From assembly GCA_938027385.1 (NCBI GenBank), contig CALJBF010000068.1, forward strand, positions 1 through 18,421: DNA of 18,421 nt, in the 5' to 3' direction. Below the pieces are notes generated by a model. The model saw only the letters and a program-made list of their open reading frames with translations, was not told the DNA's origin and searched no databases. Shown here piece by piece: positions 7,206 through 17,309 of the stretch. Origin of the DNA: an uncultured Porphyromonadaceae bacterium (lineage in GTDB: Bacteria > Bacteroidota > Bacteroidia > Bacteroidales > Muribaculaceae). Within the stretch, counting starts at the first letter, position 1; each line of letters opens with the position of its first letter. The position numbers and the translations under genes were made by a program.

Positions 7206-7400
7206 ACTTTTTGTCAAATTATTTTAAAAAATAGTGGCATTTTTGATTTTGACAGCTAAAAACACCCATATGTAGCTTAAATGAGCCTTGTGACACTTGT
7301 CAAGCATATTGCATAAATTGCTTGCAAATGTAATCAAGTGCGTGATTCGCACACATTCTCAGCCCCTCAACAGTGAGTATGCAATAGTGTGGCTATATTC

Positions 7401-7499
7401 ATTGCAGGGCCGCTGCATGTAACGACTGTCACCTGATAGAATCAGCAAAATGCTGAAATCCAATCGGTAAGCGGTCGCTACATGTAGCGGCCCTACAAT
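7401..7499. repeat. 99-bp miniature inverted-repeat element
   Basis: The two ends are 26-bp inverted repeats (7401-7426 and 7474-7499) with 3 mismatches: ATTGyAGGGCCGCTrCATGT and so on. The right end contains the perfect palindrome CGCTACATGTAGCG, and a small hairpin TCAGCA-AAA-TGCTGA (7442-7456) lies in the middle. There is no coding capacity. It sits 67 nt beyond the 3' end of the large exported-protein gene. It shares its design with repeats at 16974-17049 and 18123-18203. Confidence 0.7.
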
Positions 7500-7565
7500 G
7501 AAATTATGATTATTATGCGCCTAAATGGTTTATATATGCATTCCGGCACACAAGCGCGTTCAGGG

Positions 7566-10500
7566 TCAGTAGATGATTTTGCTTACGGTGTCTTTGCTCA
7601 CGGCGATGTAGAGGTTCCCTTTGGCAGGACGTGTGGCCTCGATGCCGTCGGGAGTAAAGTAGCGCACGGAGTTGTCAGCGGCGGTGCCGTCGATCTCGGT
7701 TATGCCGGTATTGCCATTGTCGGTCATTGTAATGGCGTTCAAGCTCATGGCGTGGTTCTCGACGGGGAGGGTCTCACTGTAAGCGGCGGGGGCGTTGTCG
7801 GCCTCGGGGGCGAATACCGAGTAGATCTCGAGGCTCCCTTTCTGCAGTTCGCCGGCGGCGAGGCTTTCTACATCGGCGGCCGAGAGTGCCGAGCGGTATA
7901 GCATTATCTCGTTGAGGGTGATGTCGGGTCGCGGCAGGGTGAACTCTGTGGGCTCAAGTGCCACGTCGGTCATGCGTGCAGTGGCGGCGAATGTGGCGCC
8001 GTGATAGATGTCGAGGTCAAGGATACGCGAGGCGTATGTGTAGTTGAGTGCCACCAGGGTCGCGGGTGTGTTGAATCCGGCGTCGGCGGTGAGTGTTCGG
8101 TCACCTGCGGTGAGGGTGATGCGGTTGCCATCATGGCTGAGTGTCATTACCGACCCGTCGGCCAGGGTGATGTCGGCTATCTTGCCGGATGTCTTGTCGG
8201 TGTTGCCGACGAGTACGAGCGAGAACGAGTGCATGGTGCCCTCGGGCACGGCGGTGACGGTCTTCTCTTTAAGCGCGGTGCCGGGGGCGTCGAGGCGCTC
8301 TGTCACCAGAGCCTTGCCTGACTGCAGGGCGTCGAACATGCTCGGCACCATGGCGTAGGCGAACTCCTGGTGCCCCTGCTGGTTGGGGTGATAGATGTCG
8401 GTGCCGTTCTGGTAGCCGTCGGCCCATAGACCTGTTTTCGAGTCGATGGCGCCGAGCAGGTTGATCGAGGGCACATCCCAAAGGCCGATCTCGCGGTCCA
8501 TGCTGACCACGTGCTCATAGTCGGCGGCTGTGAAGTCGCCGCGGGTATAGTTGTTGCATACCACGGGAATTTTGCCGTCGGCACGCACCATGTCGATGAG
8601 TCTGAGCATGTTGGTCTTGAACTGGCTGTAGACGGCCGCCTGGTCGGGGGCGCCGTGTATCCCCTCGTTGCCGAGCGAGACACCGAAAATCACATATTTG
8701 CCGAACTCGCGGCGCATGTCGTCGTAACGGTCGAGCAGCATGACGGTGGAGTTGCCGCCGATAGAGATGTTCGACATATAGAACGGATTCTCGCTTTCGC
8801 CGGAGGCATGACGCTCTGCGAGCTCTTTGCCGTAGAGGTGTATGTAGCCGTGGTTTTCGTTGTCGATCTGGTCGGCGCCCTGTCCGTTGGCCACTGACGA
8901 GCCGAATACGGTGATGCGGTGCGTGTCGAAGTCATCGAGGCCGTTTTCAACATGGAACACACCGGTGCCGAGGTTGAATGTCATGCGGTACGAACCGGGA
9001 TTGACAGGTATATCGGCGCCGTTGCCCAGCGAGAGTACGGCGTTGTAGTCGGCGTCGACCGAGGTGCGTTTGAAGGCTGTCCAGCCGCCGTTGATGTAAA
9101 GGCCGATGCGGCCCGAGTCTGTGGAAGTGTCATGTCCTTCGAGAGTGCCCTCCCAGGTGTAGACGAGGTTTCCGGCATATGTCATCTCCTTGTAATCGGT
9201 GAGGCTCCAGGAACCCACGGCGCTGCCGATGATGCGGATGCTCTCGATCGGGGTGAGGGTGTAGGTCATGGCGTCGAGGTCAAATGACAGTATGGCCGGA
9301 ACGCCGGTAGCCGCGAACGGGGTGCCGTTGAGGGCGAGTTTGCCGTCGGCCTCGGCGCGGCCTATGGTATATGTGGCGCCGTCGGCGTCAGTGGCGGCGA
9401 GGGTGAACTCGCCGGCTGCGAAATCGGCCACGCCGGTGTAGGTATTGATTGCCTTGCCGTCGACAGTGGTGCGTGTGAGCGATACTGTGCGGCCGTCGGC
9501 GGCGGTGCCGGCGAGCGCGAGCGATACGTAGTCGTTGAGCACGGGGCGCTCGATGCCCGAGAACTCCTCGATTTTCATGCAGTTCAGCGGGATATAGGTG
9601 CCGCTGGCGCGTTTCACGGTGAGTTTGATATTGCCGTCGGCGTCGGCAAACATGTAGTCGCTCACAAGAATCGACGAATTGTTCTGGTTCACGCCGTCGC
9701 CACCAAGGTTCGTGCCTGCGGCCTGCAGTGTGCCGCCCCAGATGTTGTAGCCCGAAAGCTGGTAGTTGCCGGTGCGGTTATCGGTGGCTTTGCGCGAGGC
9801 GAAGATGTGGAAACGGTATGCCTTGTCGGCGTCGAGGCCGCCGAATGTCATCGAGCAGTCGGTCTGGTCGGCCTCGTAGAAGAAGTAGTCTGACGTGGCT
9901 GTGGCTATGGCCAGGTCGCCGAGCAGTGTGGCGTCGGGGGTGAGCAGACCGCCGCCGCCCGACATGCCGTTGGTCGAGAACCGGTTGTTGAGGGTCACGG
10001 TCAGCGTGGCGGCGTTCCCCTCGCTGTCGGTCAGCGAGTCATATACGGTGCCTGCGGCGGCATATTTGCTGCCGTCAGATGTGTTGGTGAGGTTGTTCCA
10101 CCAGTTGCCGTTGATGTCGGGCGACGGTGTGGTCTCGCACTTGTTGGCACCCTGCGGTGTGGCGCCGAAGTCAAAGAAGAAACGACGGTCAGAGAGGTCA
10201 ACCACGGGGCGCGATACCCCCGACAGTTCCGTCATCTTCATGCAGTTCAGTGGGATGTACTGCCCCGTGACGCGCGATACGGTAATCTTTATGGTGCCTT
10301 CCGGGGTGGGAAATACCGGTTCCGTGGCCAGTATCACCGATGTGTTCTGGTTCTCGCCTGCGGCGCCGATGCCTGAGCCTGCCGCCTGGTTCTCGCCGAC
10401 GAATGTGTTGTACCCCTCTACGGTGAAACGGCCCGTGCGGGTGTCGTTGGCCTTGCGCGAGGTGAAGATTCCGAACGTATATGCATGATCGGGGTCGAGG

Positions 10501-10928
10501 CCCGAGATGGTGAATGCGCGGTTGTCGACATTGTTGCCGTCGAGGAACATGTAGTCCTGGGTGGCCGTTGCCACGGCCAGGTCGCCTAATAGAGCGGCGT
10601 CAGGCGCGAGCAGACCGCCACCGCCGCTGAGGCCGTTTGTGTTGAACTGGCCGTTGACGGTGACATTCATCCCTGACACGGCGGTACCCTCTGCGTTCCT
10701 GACGGTGCTGAACGCCGAGCCGGCCGTTATGTTGTTGCCGCTTGTAGAGTGGATATTGTTCCAGTAGTTTCCGTTGGCGTCAGGTGCATCCTCAGGTGTG
10801 ATGTTACCACGGTTGGCCACGTTGTTTGGCCCGAAATCGAAGAAGAAAGTCTGCACCGTTGTGGCCGCCGAGGCCGTGATGCACAGTGTCGCTCCGGCCA
10901 GCAACAGACCGGTAAGTCTCAAGTTCAT
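7566..10928 (-). CDS. large exported multidomain SGNH/GDSL hydrolase
   Basis: This 1120-residue protein begins with a signal peptide (MNLRLTGLLLAGATLCITASA, likely cut after ASA). Residues about 26-237 and 246-459 are two copies of one module, each with an FFFDFG start, NGN(Y/W)WNN, GGGGLL and YIPLNCMK near the end. A region at about 565-660 (IIGSAVGSWSL, then YTWEG and GLYINGG) resembles SusE/SusF-like starch-binding modules. The SGNH domain spans about 668-865. It has FGSS as block I (Ser instead of the usual GDS), SIGGNS, SLGNEG as block III and DIYHPN as the D-x-x-H dyad near 848. A LamG/concanavalin-like part (about 880-1055) ends in LNEIMLYRSALSAADVESL. The C-terminal 45 residues (RYFTPDGIEATRPAKGNLYI) resemble Bacteroidetes C-terminal sorting tails. 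It is probably a secreted or surface esterase acting on glycans; the substrate is unknown. It appears monocistronic. Confidence 0.85.
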   Translation of the reverse strand: MNLRLTGLLLAGATLCITASAATTVQTFFFDFGPNNVANRGNITPEDAPDANGNYWNNIHSTSGNNITAGSAFSTVRNAEGTAVSGMNVTVNGQFNTNGLSGGGGLLAPDAALLGDLAVATATQDYMFLDGNNVDNRAFTISGLDPDHAYTFGIFTSRKANDTRTGRFTVEGYNTFVGENQAAGSGIGAAGENQNTSVILATEPVFPTPEGTIKITVSRVTGQYIPLNCMKMTELSGVSRPVVDLSDRRFFFDFGATPQGANKCETTPSPDINGNWWNNLTNTSDGSKYAAAGTVYDSLTDSEGNAATLTVTLNNRFSTNGMSGGGGLLTPDATLLGDLAIATATSDYFFYEADQTDCSMTFGGLDADKAYRFHIFASRKATDNRTGNYQLSGYNIWGGTLQAAGTNLGGDGVNQNNSSILVSDYMFADADGNIKLTVKRASGTYIPLNCMKIEEFSGIERPVLNDYVSLALAGTAADGRTVSLTRTTVDGKAINTYTGVADFAAGEFTLAATDADGATYTIGRAEADGKLALNGTPFAATGVPAILSFDLDAMTYTLTPIESIRIIGSAVGSWSLTDYKEMTYAGNLVYTWEGTLEGHDTSTDSGRIGLYINGGWTAFKRTSVDADYNAVLSLGNGADIPVNPGSYRMTFNLGTGVFHVENGLDDFDTHRITVFGSSVANGQGADQIDNENHGYIHLYGKELAERHASGESENPFYMSNISIGGNSTVMLLDRYDDMRREFGKYVIFGVSLGNEGIHGAPDQAAVYSQFKTNMLRLIDMVRADGKIPVVCNNYTRGDFTAADYEHVVSMDREIGLWDVPSINLLGAIDSKTGLWADGYQNGTDIYHPNQQGHQEFAYAMVPSMFDALQSGKALVTERLDAPGTALKEKTVTAVPEGTMHSFSLVLVGNTDKTSGKIADITLADGSVMTLSHDGNRITLTAGDRTLTADAGFNTPATLVALNYTYASRILDLDIYHGATFAATARMTDVALEPTEFTLPRPDITLNEIMLYRSALSAADVESLAAGELQKGSLEIYSVFAPEADNAPAAYSETLPVENHAMSLNAITMTDNGNTGITEIDGTAADNSVRYFTPDGIEATRPAKGNLYIAVSKDTVSKIIY
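9550..10190 (-). repeat. second copy of the tandem N-terminal module (coding)
   Basis: This stretch encodes residues about 246-459 of the large exported protein. It shares with the preceding copy FFFDFG, NWWNN, GGGGLL, DATLLGDLA, SRKAxDxRTG and YIPLNCMK in the same order and spacing. This indicates an internal duplication of about 215 residues. Confidence 0.8.
10215..10850 (-). repeat. first copy of the tandem N-terminal module (coding)
   Basis: This stretch encodes residues about 26-237, directly after the signal peptide. Motif order matches the second copy: FFFDFG, NYWNN, GGGGLL, DAALLGDLA, SRKANDTRTG and YIPLNCMK. The module looks like a beta-rich binding domain. I cannot name its family. 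Confidence 0.8.
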
Positions 10929-10970
10929 TTAAGGTAGTGTTTAAATTAGGTGTAAAGAAAATCAGCAGTG

Positions 10971-10978
10971 CAAATTTA
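10971..10978 (-). promoter_or_regulatory. -7 element upstream of the large exported protein gene
   Basis: The minus strand reads TAAATTTG, a perfect TAnnTTTG, 43 nt upstream of the ATG, giving a leader of about 35 nt. No TTTG is found at the usual -33 position, so recognition would be partial. The remaining spacer to 11209 shows no further gene. Confidence 0.4.
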
Positions 10979-11209
10979 CTGACAATCCCGGTCCCCTCCA
11001 CCCCCGGGTAAACAGGCCCGGTAAGTCGATGCCAAATACAATCTATTAATTAGCAGAATCTTGCTGCCAATCTCCCTACACAAAAAAGTAAACTCCCACC
11101 TCCCCCGATATAGAAACCAAAGCCCATTAAAGTCGCCCCGCGGCCCAATCTGTCACATATCTTAGACAGCCCTATATAATTAATTGTATAGTCGGTCAAT
11201 CGTTATAAG

Positions 11210-11431
11210 TTATGCGACTTTGCCGGTCTCGATTTCGGATTTTAGGAACTGGAAGATATATACACATCCCTGATAGTAGAGGCCGCATTCGGGATCATTA
11301 AGTTTGGCGAAGGTGGCTGATGAGTACAGTTCATCAAGTGCGCGGTGTATATCCCAGCCATATTCCGACATGAGCATTTCTGCAAGTTCGGCAGCAAGGC
11401 ATTCTATCTGAAACTGTATGTCTTGTGTCAT
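11210..11431 (-). CDS. small protein, partner of DUF3791 gene
   Basis: This 73-residue soluble protein starts MTQDIQFQIECLAAELAEML and contains YGWDIHRALDELYSSATFAKL followed by GLYYQGCVYIFQFLKSEI. This helical pattern (ALD.LY.S.T..KL......LYYQ...VY..L..E) resembles small Bacteroidales proteins I recall beside DUF3791 and DUF3990 genes. No named function is known to me. I chose the ATG at 11431 over an in-frame ATG at 11530, because the longer form would overlap the DUF3791 gene by 86 nt and adds an unconserved-looking stretch. It begins 13 nt after the DUF3791 stop, so the two are co-transcribed. GC is lower than in the neighbouring chaperone genes, consistent with an acquired cassette. Confidence 0.7.
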   Translation of the reverse strand: MTQDIQFQIECLAAELAEMLMSEYGWDIHRALDELYSSATFAKLNDPECGLYYQGCVYIFQFLKSEIETGKVA

Positions 11432-11444
11432 AATTCGATGCGTT

Positions 11445-11672
11445 TTAAGATATCTTGCCTCCTTCCCGCTGGCAAATAATCTGGAGGTCAGAAACAGCAT
11501 CGTCAATGGAGAGGGTATGCTCGGCAGCATAGCAGTCGAGAAGGAAATCTATGCCGGAGAAACGGCGCAGATATGCATAGGTCTGCATGTTCGAAAGCTG
11601 ATACCGCTGGGCGAAAGCTCCGACACAAGCCACTACATATTCAATTCTGTTAAACATTTCTTTCTTGTCCAT
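11445..11672 (-). CDS. DUF3791-domain small protein
   Basis: This 75-residue protein matches the DUF3791 pattern: a helical N-terminus (VVACVGAFAQRYQLSNMQTYAYLRRF), then SGIDFLLDCYAAEHTLSIDDAVSDLQIICQ with a terminal GG. DUF3791 proteins are common in gut Bacteroidales and Firmicutes, often next to DUF3990 genes, in cassettes suspected to be toxin-antitoxin systems; that association is from memory. Here the neighbour is only the 73-residue partner and no DUF3990 gene is present in the window. No TAnnTTTG box is visible in the 110 nt upstream. Biochemical function is unknown. Confidence 0.8.
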   Translation of the reverse strand: MDKKEMFNRIEYVVACVGAFAQRYQLSNMQTYAYLRRFSGIDFLLDCYAAEHTLSIDDAVSDLQIICQREGGKIS

Positions 11673-11840
11673 GGCTATGCTTTATTGCTTACTGTTAAAT
11701 CAACATCAATATCAGGTAATTTGCTTTGCCAGCATATTTCAATACTTTGATGTTTGACGCTAAGTTACCAATATTTTTTGAGACGGCAATCAACCATATC
11801 GAAAAACATGAGATTTACCCAATCCTAAGGGTACAGGTAT

Positions 11841-11881
11841 AAAAACGGGAGGGCGGCCCTTGTGAAAGGCACGTCCTCCCG
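11841..11881 (-). terminator. intrinsic terminator of htpG
   Basis: On the minus strand CGGGAGG and CCTCCCG arms (11875-11881 and 11846-11852) enclose an imperfect inner stem-loop. They are followed by five T (11845-11841). It lies about 90 nt past the htpG stop. The rest of the spacer 11673-11972 shows no other feature. Confidence 0.6.
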
Positions 11882-11972
11882 AAGTATGGTGTGATGGGAT
11901 TTTGTCATCGGTTTCAGGTCCGGATGAACCAGTGGATGGAACCGGGACGGGGGTCCGGAAACCGGGGCGGAA

Positions 11973-14000
11973 TCAGAGGAGGGAGACGGAGCGGGCGATG
12001 AAGTCAGAGAGGTCGCGGCCGCGGAGGAGGCCGTTGCCCAGCAGGGCCAGGTCGATGAGCTGGCGCACAACGGGCTGACCGGCGGCGTAGTCGCTGACAA
12101 GGCGGGTCTCGTCGGCGCGGGCGGTCTCTACTTGTTTGAGCAGGTCGTCGGCGCGCTTGCGGTCGGCGTCGGTGGCTTTGTCGCCGCGCAGTTTCTCGAT
12201 CTCGGCGTTGTCGGTCTCGATTTTCTTCTCGATCGGCTCAACCTTGTCGGCGAGGGCCGAGGTGGTCTCGGCGGTGAGTTTCTGAACGAGGGGATGGTTG
12301 GTGTTGACCACCAGTGAATATGAGTCGGGCATCTCGCCGTAGAAACTCATGCCGGGCTGAAGAGCGGCCATCTCTTTCATTCGGCGCATGTACTCGTTCT
12401 GGGTGATGACGATGGGTGCGCCTGTGGCGCCGAGTGCCTCGAACGATACGAGGAACTGGGCTTTGTCGACCGTAGGAATCTGCGAGTTGAACAGTGTGGT
12501 GAGCATGTTAAGCTGCAGCGGGGTGAGGTCGACTTTCTTGCGGTCTTCTTTCCGGATGAGGTTGTCGACCACGTCAGAGTCGACACGCACGAAACGGCTC
12601 TTCTCGATTTTCTGCTCAAGCAGCCCGACGAAGTGGCTGTCGAGCTGGCCGTCCATCACCAGGGTGCTGTAGCCATGTTCGGCGGCGGCATTGATATAGG
12701 TGTACTGGGCGGTGGGGTCGGTGGCATAGAGGAATACGATGTTACCCTCCTTGTCGGTTTGGGCCGGCTCGATGAGGGCCTTGTATTCGTCGATGGTGAA
12801 ATATTTCCCCTCGGTGTCTTTGAGCAGGCAGAATTTCATGGTGGCGTCGCAGAACTTCTCGTCGGTGAGCATGCCGTATTCGATGAAAATCTTGATGTCG
12901 TCCCATTTCTGCTCGAAGTCGGCGCGGTCGGCGCGGAAGATCTCGTCGAGGCGTCCGGCCACTTTCTTGGTGATGTACGACGATATCTTCTTCACGGCCG
13001 AGTCGCTCTGCAGGTATGAGCGGCTTACGTTAAGCGGGATGTCGGGCGAGTCGATCACGCCCTGCAGGAGCATCATGAACTCGGGCACTACGCCCTCGAC
13101 CGAGTCGGTCACGAACACCTGGTTGCAGTAGAGCTGGATGCGGTTCTTGGTGACCTCGAAATTGTTCTTGATCTTGGGGAAGTAGAGGATGCCGGTGAGG
13201 GTGAAGGGGTAGTCGACGTTGAGGTGGATCCAGAACAGCGGGTCGTCCTGACCGGGATACAGCTCATGGTAGAAGTTCAGATAGTCCTTGTCGGTGAGGT
13301 CGGCCGGCTTGCGGGTCCAGGCGGGTTCGGTGATGTTGATTACCTTGTCGCGGTCGGTGTCGGTCATCTTGCCGTCTTTCCACTCCTGTTCCTTGCCTGA
13401 GATTACGGGCACGGGAAGGAAACGGCAGTATTTGCGCAGCAGGGTGTCGATGCGCGCCTGTTCGAGGAACTCCTTGTTGTCATCGTCGATGTAGAGTATG
13501 ATGTCGGTGCCGCGTTCGGCCTTGTCGCAGGTGTCCATCGTGAACTCGGGCGAGCCGTCGCACTCCCATTTCACAGCCTCGGCGCCATCCTTGTACGAGA
13601 GCGAGCGGATCTCGACCTTCTTGGCCACCATGAATGCCGAGTAGAACCCGAGGCCGAAATGGCCGATGATTGAGTTTGCCGTGTCTTTGTATTTTGCCAG
13701 GAACTCTTCGGCGCCCGAGAAGGCGATCTGGTTGATGTATTTCTCGATGTCGTCGGCGGTCATGCCTATGCCGTGGTCAGAGACGGTGAGCGTGCCGGCC
13801 TCCTTGTCGACGGTCACGCGTACGGTCATGTCGTCGAGCGAGCCCTTGAAGTCGCCGAATGCCGAGAGGGTCTTCAGTTTCTGGGTTGCGTCGACGGCGT
13901 TCGACACCAGTTCGCGCAGGAATATCTCGTGGTCGCTGTAAAGAAATTTCTTGATGACCGGGAAGATGTTCTCGGTCGTTACTCCGATTGTTCCTTTCAT
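11973..14000 (-). CDS. htpG: molecular chaperone HtpG (Hsp90)
   Basis: This 675-residue cytosolic Hsp90 is an ATP-driven dimeric chaperone for late folding of client proteins. The N-terminal GHKL ATPase has ELVSNAVDA (about 30-38), with the Asn and Asp of the nucleotide site. It also has SDHGIGMT (about 83-90) and the glycine-rich lid GHFGLGFYSAFMV (about 118-130). The middle domain follows with LNVSRSYLQSD. The C-terminal dimerisation part is longer than in E. coli (624 residues in total) and includes a charged helical stretch (EPIEKKIETDNAEIEKLRGD). As in other bacteria there is no MEEVD tail. It has its own terminator and is separated from clpC by a terminator, so it is probably transcribed alone. 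A short hairpin lies in its leader. Confidence 0.97.
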   Translation of the reverse strand: MKGTIGVTTENIFPVIKKFLYSDHEIFLRELVSNAVDATQKLKTLSAFGDFKGSLDDMTVRVTVDKEAGTLTVSDHGIGMTADDIEKYINQIAFSGAEEFLAKYKDTANSIIGHFGLGFYSAFMVAKKVEIRSLSYKDGAEAVKWECDGSPEFTMDTCDKAERGTDIILYIDDDNKEFLEQARIDTLLRKYCRFLPVPVISGKEQEWKDGKMTDTDRDKVINITEPAWTRKPADLTDKDYLNFYHELYPGQDDPLFWIHLNVDYPFTLTGILYFPKIKNNFEVTKNRIQLYCNQVFVTDSVEGVVPEFMMLLQGVIDSPDIPLNVSRSYLQSDSAVKKISSYITKKVAGRLDEIFRADRADFEQKWDDIKIFIEYGMLTDEKFCDATMKFCLLKDTEGKYFTIDEYKALIEPAQTDKEGNIVFLYATDPTAQYTYINAAAEHGYSTLVMDGQLDSHFVGLLEQKIEKSRFVRVDSDVVDNLIRKEDRKKVDLTPLQLNMLTTLFNSQIPTVDKAQFLVSFEALGATGAPIVITQNEYMRRMKEMAALQPGMSFYGEMPDSYSLVVNTNHPLVQKLTAETTSALADKVEPIEKKIETDNAEIEKLRGDKATDADRKRADDLLKQVETARADETRLVSDYAAGQPVVRQLIDLALLGNGLLRGRDLSDFIARSVSLL

Positions 14001-14034
14001 ATATGTATGGTATTTTTTATTTGTCGTCTGAAAC

Positions 14035-14052
14035 GGGGAAATGTTCTTCCCC
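14035..14052 (-). promoter_or_regulatory. hairpin in the htpG leader
   Basis: GGGGAA (14035-14040) and TTCCCC (14047-14052) form a 6-bp stem with a 6-nt loop, 35-52 nt upstream of the htpG start. No CIRCE-type element (TTAGCACTC-N9-GAGTGCTAA) is present. It may be a leader structure or an operator. No clear TAnnTTTG promoter is seen nearby. Confidence 0.3.
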
Positions 14053-14071
14053 TCCAGCTATAACAAACGGC

Positions 14072-14107
14072 AAAAAAAATGCCAGCCCCGCAGGGCCGGC
14101 ATTTTTT
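14072..14107 (-). terminator. intrinsic terminator of clpC
   Basis: A strong hairpin has AAAAAATGCC/GGCATTTTTT outer arms, one mismatch, then GCCC/GGGC around CGCA. On the minus strand it ends in eight T, about 60 nt past the clpC stop. The A/T-rich flanks on both sides would make it work in either direction. Confidence 0.8.
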
Positions 14108-14165
14108 GCTAAATATCGTTAAAGTCAGCAGATAGGGCGTGTCACTACTGACAAAATTGCTGATT

Positions 14166-16811
<2,646 letters not shown>

Positions 16812-16837
16812 TCTTTACCTTTCTTCTTCCTGTTTTT

Positions 16838-16867
16838 AGTATAACAACCGTAGGCCGGAAATGTCAA
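16838..16867 (-). promoter_or_regulatory. sigma70-like promoter of clpC
   Basis: The minus strand reads TTGACA (16867-16862), an 18-nt spacer, then TATACT (16843-16838), close to the E. coli -35/-10 consensus and only 26 nt upstream of the clpC ATG. The usual Bacteroidetes TAnnTTTG box is not seen here. The match may be coincidental in AT-rich DNA. Confidence 0.35.
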
Positions 16868-16973
16868 CAAATGTTTAAATTTATAAAACCTGCAGATATT
16901 CAGATCGGAAAGTGAGTGTGTACCCGTCGGAGTATCGTTGACATTGCCGGTGAGGTGTTGTATGACTTCTGAC

Positions 16974-17049
16974 TGTAGGAACATCGCCTTGCGATGTCGG
17001 AGCCTATAATCAACCATATAACCTGACATGCCAAAGGCATGTCCCTACA
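16974..17049. repeat. 76-bp paired-hairpin intergenic repeat
   Basis: The element begins TGTAGGA followed by the hairpin ACATCGC-CTT-GCGATGT. It ends with the hairpin GACATGCC-AAA-GGCATGTC followed by CCTACA, with about 26 nt between. The two ends are inverted relative to each other. The design is that of a REP/BIME-like element or a non-autonomous miniature transposon. It belongs with 7401-7499 and 18123-18203. Confidence 0.65.
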
Positions 17050-17233
17050 ATTCAAAGAGTTCCTAAGCACCTTCCCCTGCAATCGAAAGGGAGTAGTCGC
17101 GCCGTTGGCTGTTATGCCTTTATATAACGGCAAAACCCGTGCCAAACTTGTGTCGCCGTTTGCAAAAATCCGTTAATCTTGCGCGGCAACTCCCCCAAAG
17201 TTACGTTTTTTCCCACTCCCTGCCAAATCTCCG

Positions 17234-17251
17234 ATTAACTTTTGGGTTAAT
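17234..17251. promoter_or_regulatory. candidate operator of the toxin-antitoxin pair
   Basis: ATTAAC-TTTTGG-GTTAAT is a perfect 6-bp inverted repeat with a 6-bp spacer, directly upstream of the -33 element. A related palindrome AGTTAACT (17302-17309) abuts the toxin ATG. Antitoxins with an XRE domain normally autorepress at such sites; binding here is inferred. Confidence 0.4.
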
Positions 17252-17254
17252 TTT

Positions 17255-17286
17255 TTTGTTTTACTCATAACGAGTGCTTATCTTTG
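17255..17286 (+). promoter_or_regulatory. Bacteroidetes-type promoter of the toxin-antitoxin pair
   Basis: TTTG (17255-17258), 20 nt, then TATCTTTG (17279-17286), a textbook -33/-7 pair. Transcription would start near 17292 and leave a leader of about 18 nt before the ATG at 17310. This rules out the upstream in-frame GTG at 17274 as the start. Confidence 0.7.
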
Positions 17287-17309
17287 CGTACTTGAGTTTA
17301 AAGTTAACT

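Larger units (their letters stand above)
6705..7565. other. long AT-rich spacer upstream of ptb
   Basis: No convincing protein gene is visible in this 861-nt stretch. It holds, from ptb outward: a weak promoter-like box (6748-6755), repeated TGTGCAA sites with one clean inverted repeat (6925-6951), a minus-strand intrinsic terminator (7002-7035), a minus-strand Bacteroidetes promoter (7176-7205) and a 99-bp inverted-repeat element (7401-7499). A second -7-like box, TACATTTG on the minus strand (7325-7332), has no partner element at the right distance. No T-tracted terminator is visible directly after the large exported-protein gene that ends at 7566. Confidence 0.7.
16812..17309. other. divergent spacer between clpC and the toxin-antitoxin pair
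   Basis: This 498-nt spacer carries no convincing gene. It holds the clpC upstream signals (16838-16867), a paired-hairpin repeat (16974-17049) and the inverted repeat and promoter of the toxin-antitoxin pair (17234-17286). An AACGGC/GCCGTT inverted pair (17126-17131 and 17155-17160) has no T-run and no assigned role. Confidence 0.7.

Noticed and set aside
7506..7901. 131-codon plus-strand frame over the end of the large exported protein gene
   Set aside because: Mostly antisense to the strongly supported minus-strand gene and without domain signals.
11074..11080. CCCTACA near 11074 as a fourth end of the paired-hairpin repeat family
   Set aside because: Only a weak GCAG/CTGC stem precedes it and no inverted TGTAGG end is found nearby; at most a decayed remnant.
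11432..11530. N-terminal extension of the 73-residue protein from an ATG at 11530
   Set aside because: It would overlap the DUF3791 gene by 86 nt and adds residues that are a frame shadow of that gene.
13981..14060. CIRCE heat-shock operator upstream of htpG
   Set aside because: The TTAGCACTC / GAGTGCTAA arms are absent; only an unrelated GGGGAA hairpin is present.
17274..17309. GTG start extending the toxin by 12 codons
   Set aside because: The GTG lies upstream of the predicted transcription start and overlaps the promoter -7 element; the ATG at 17310 fits better.
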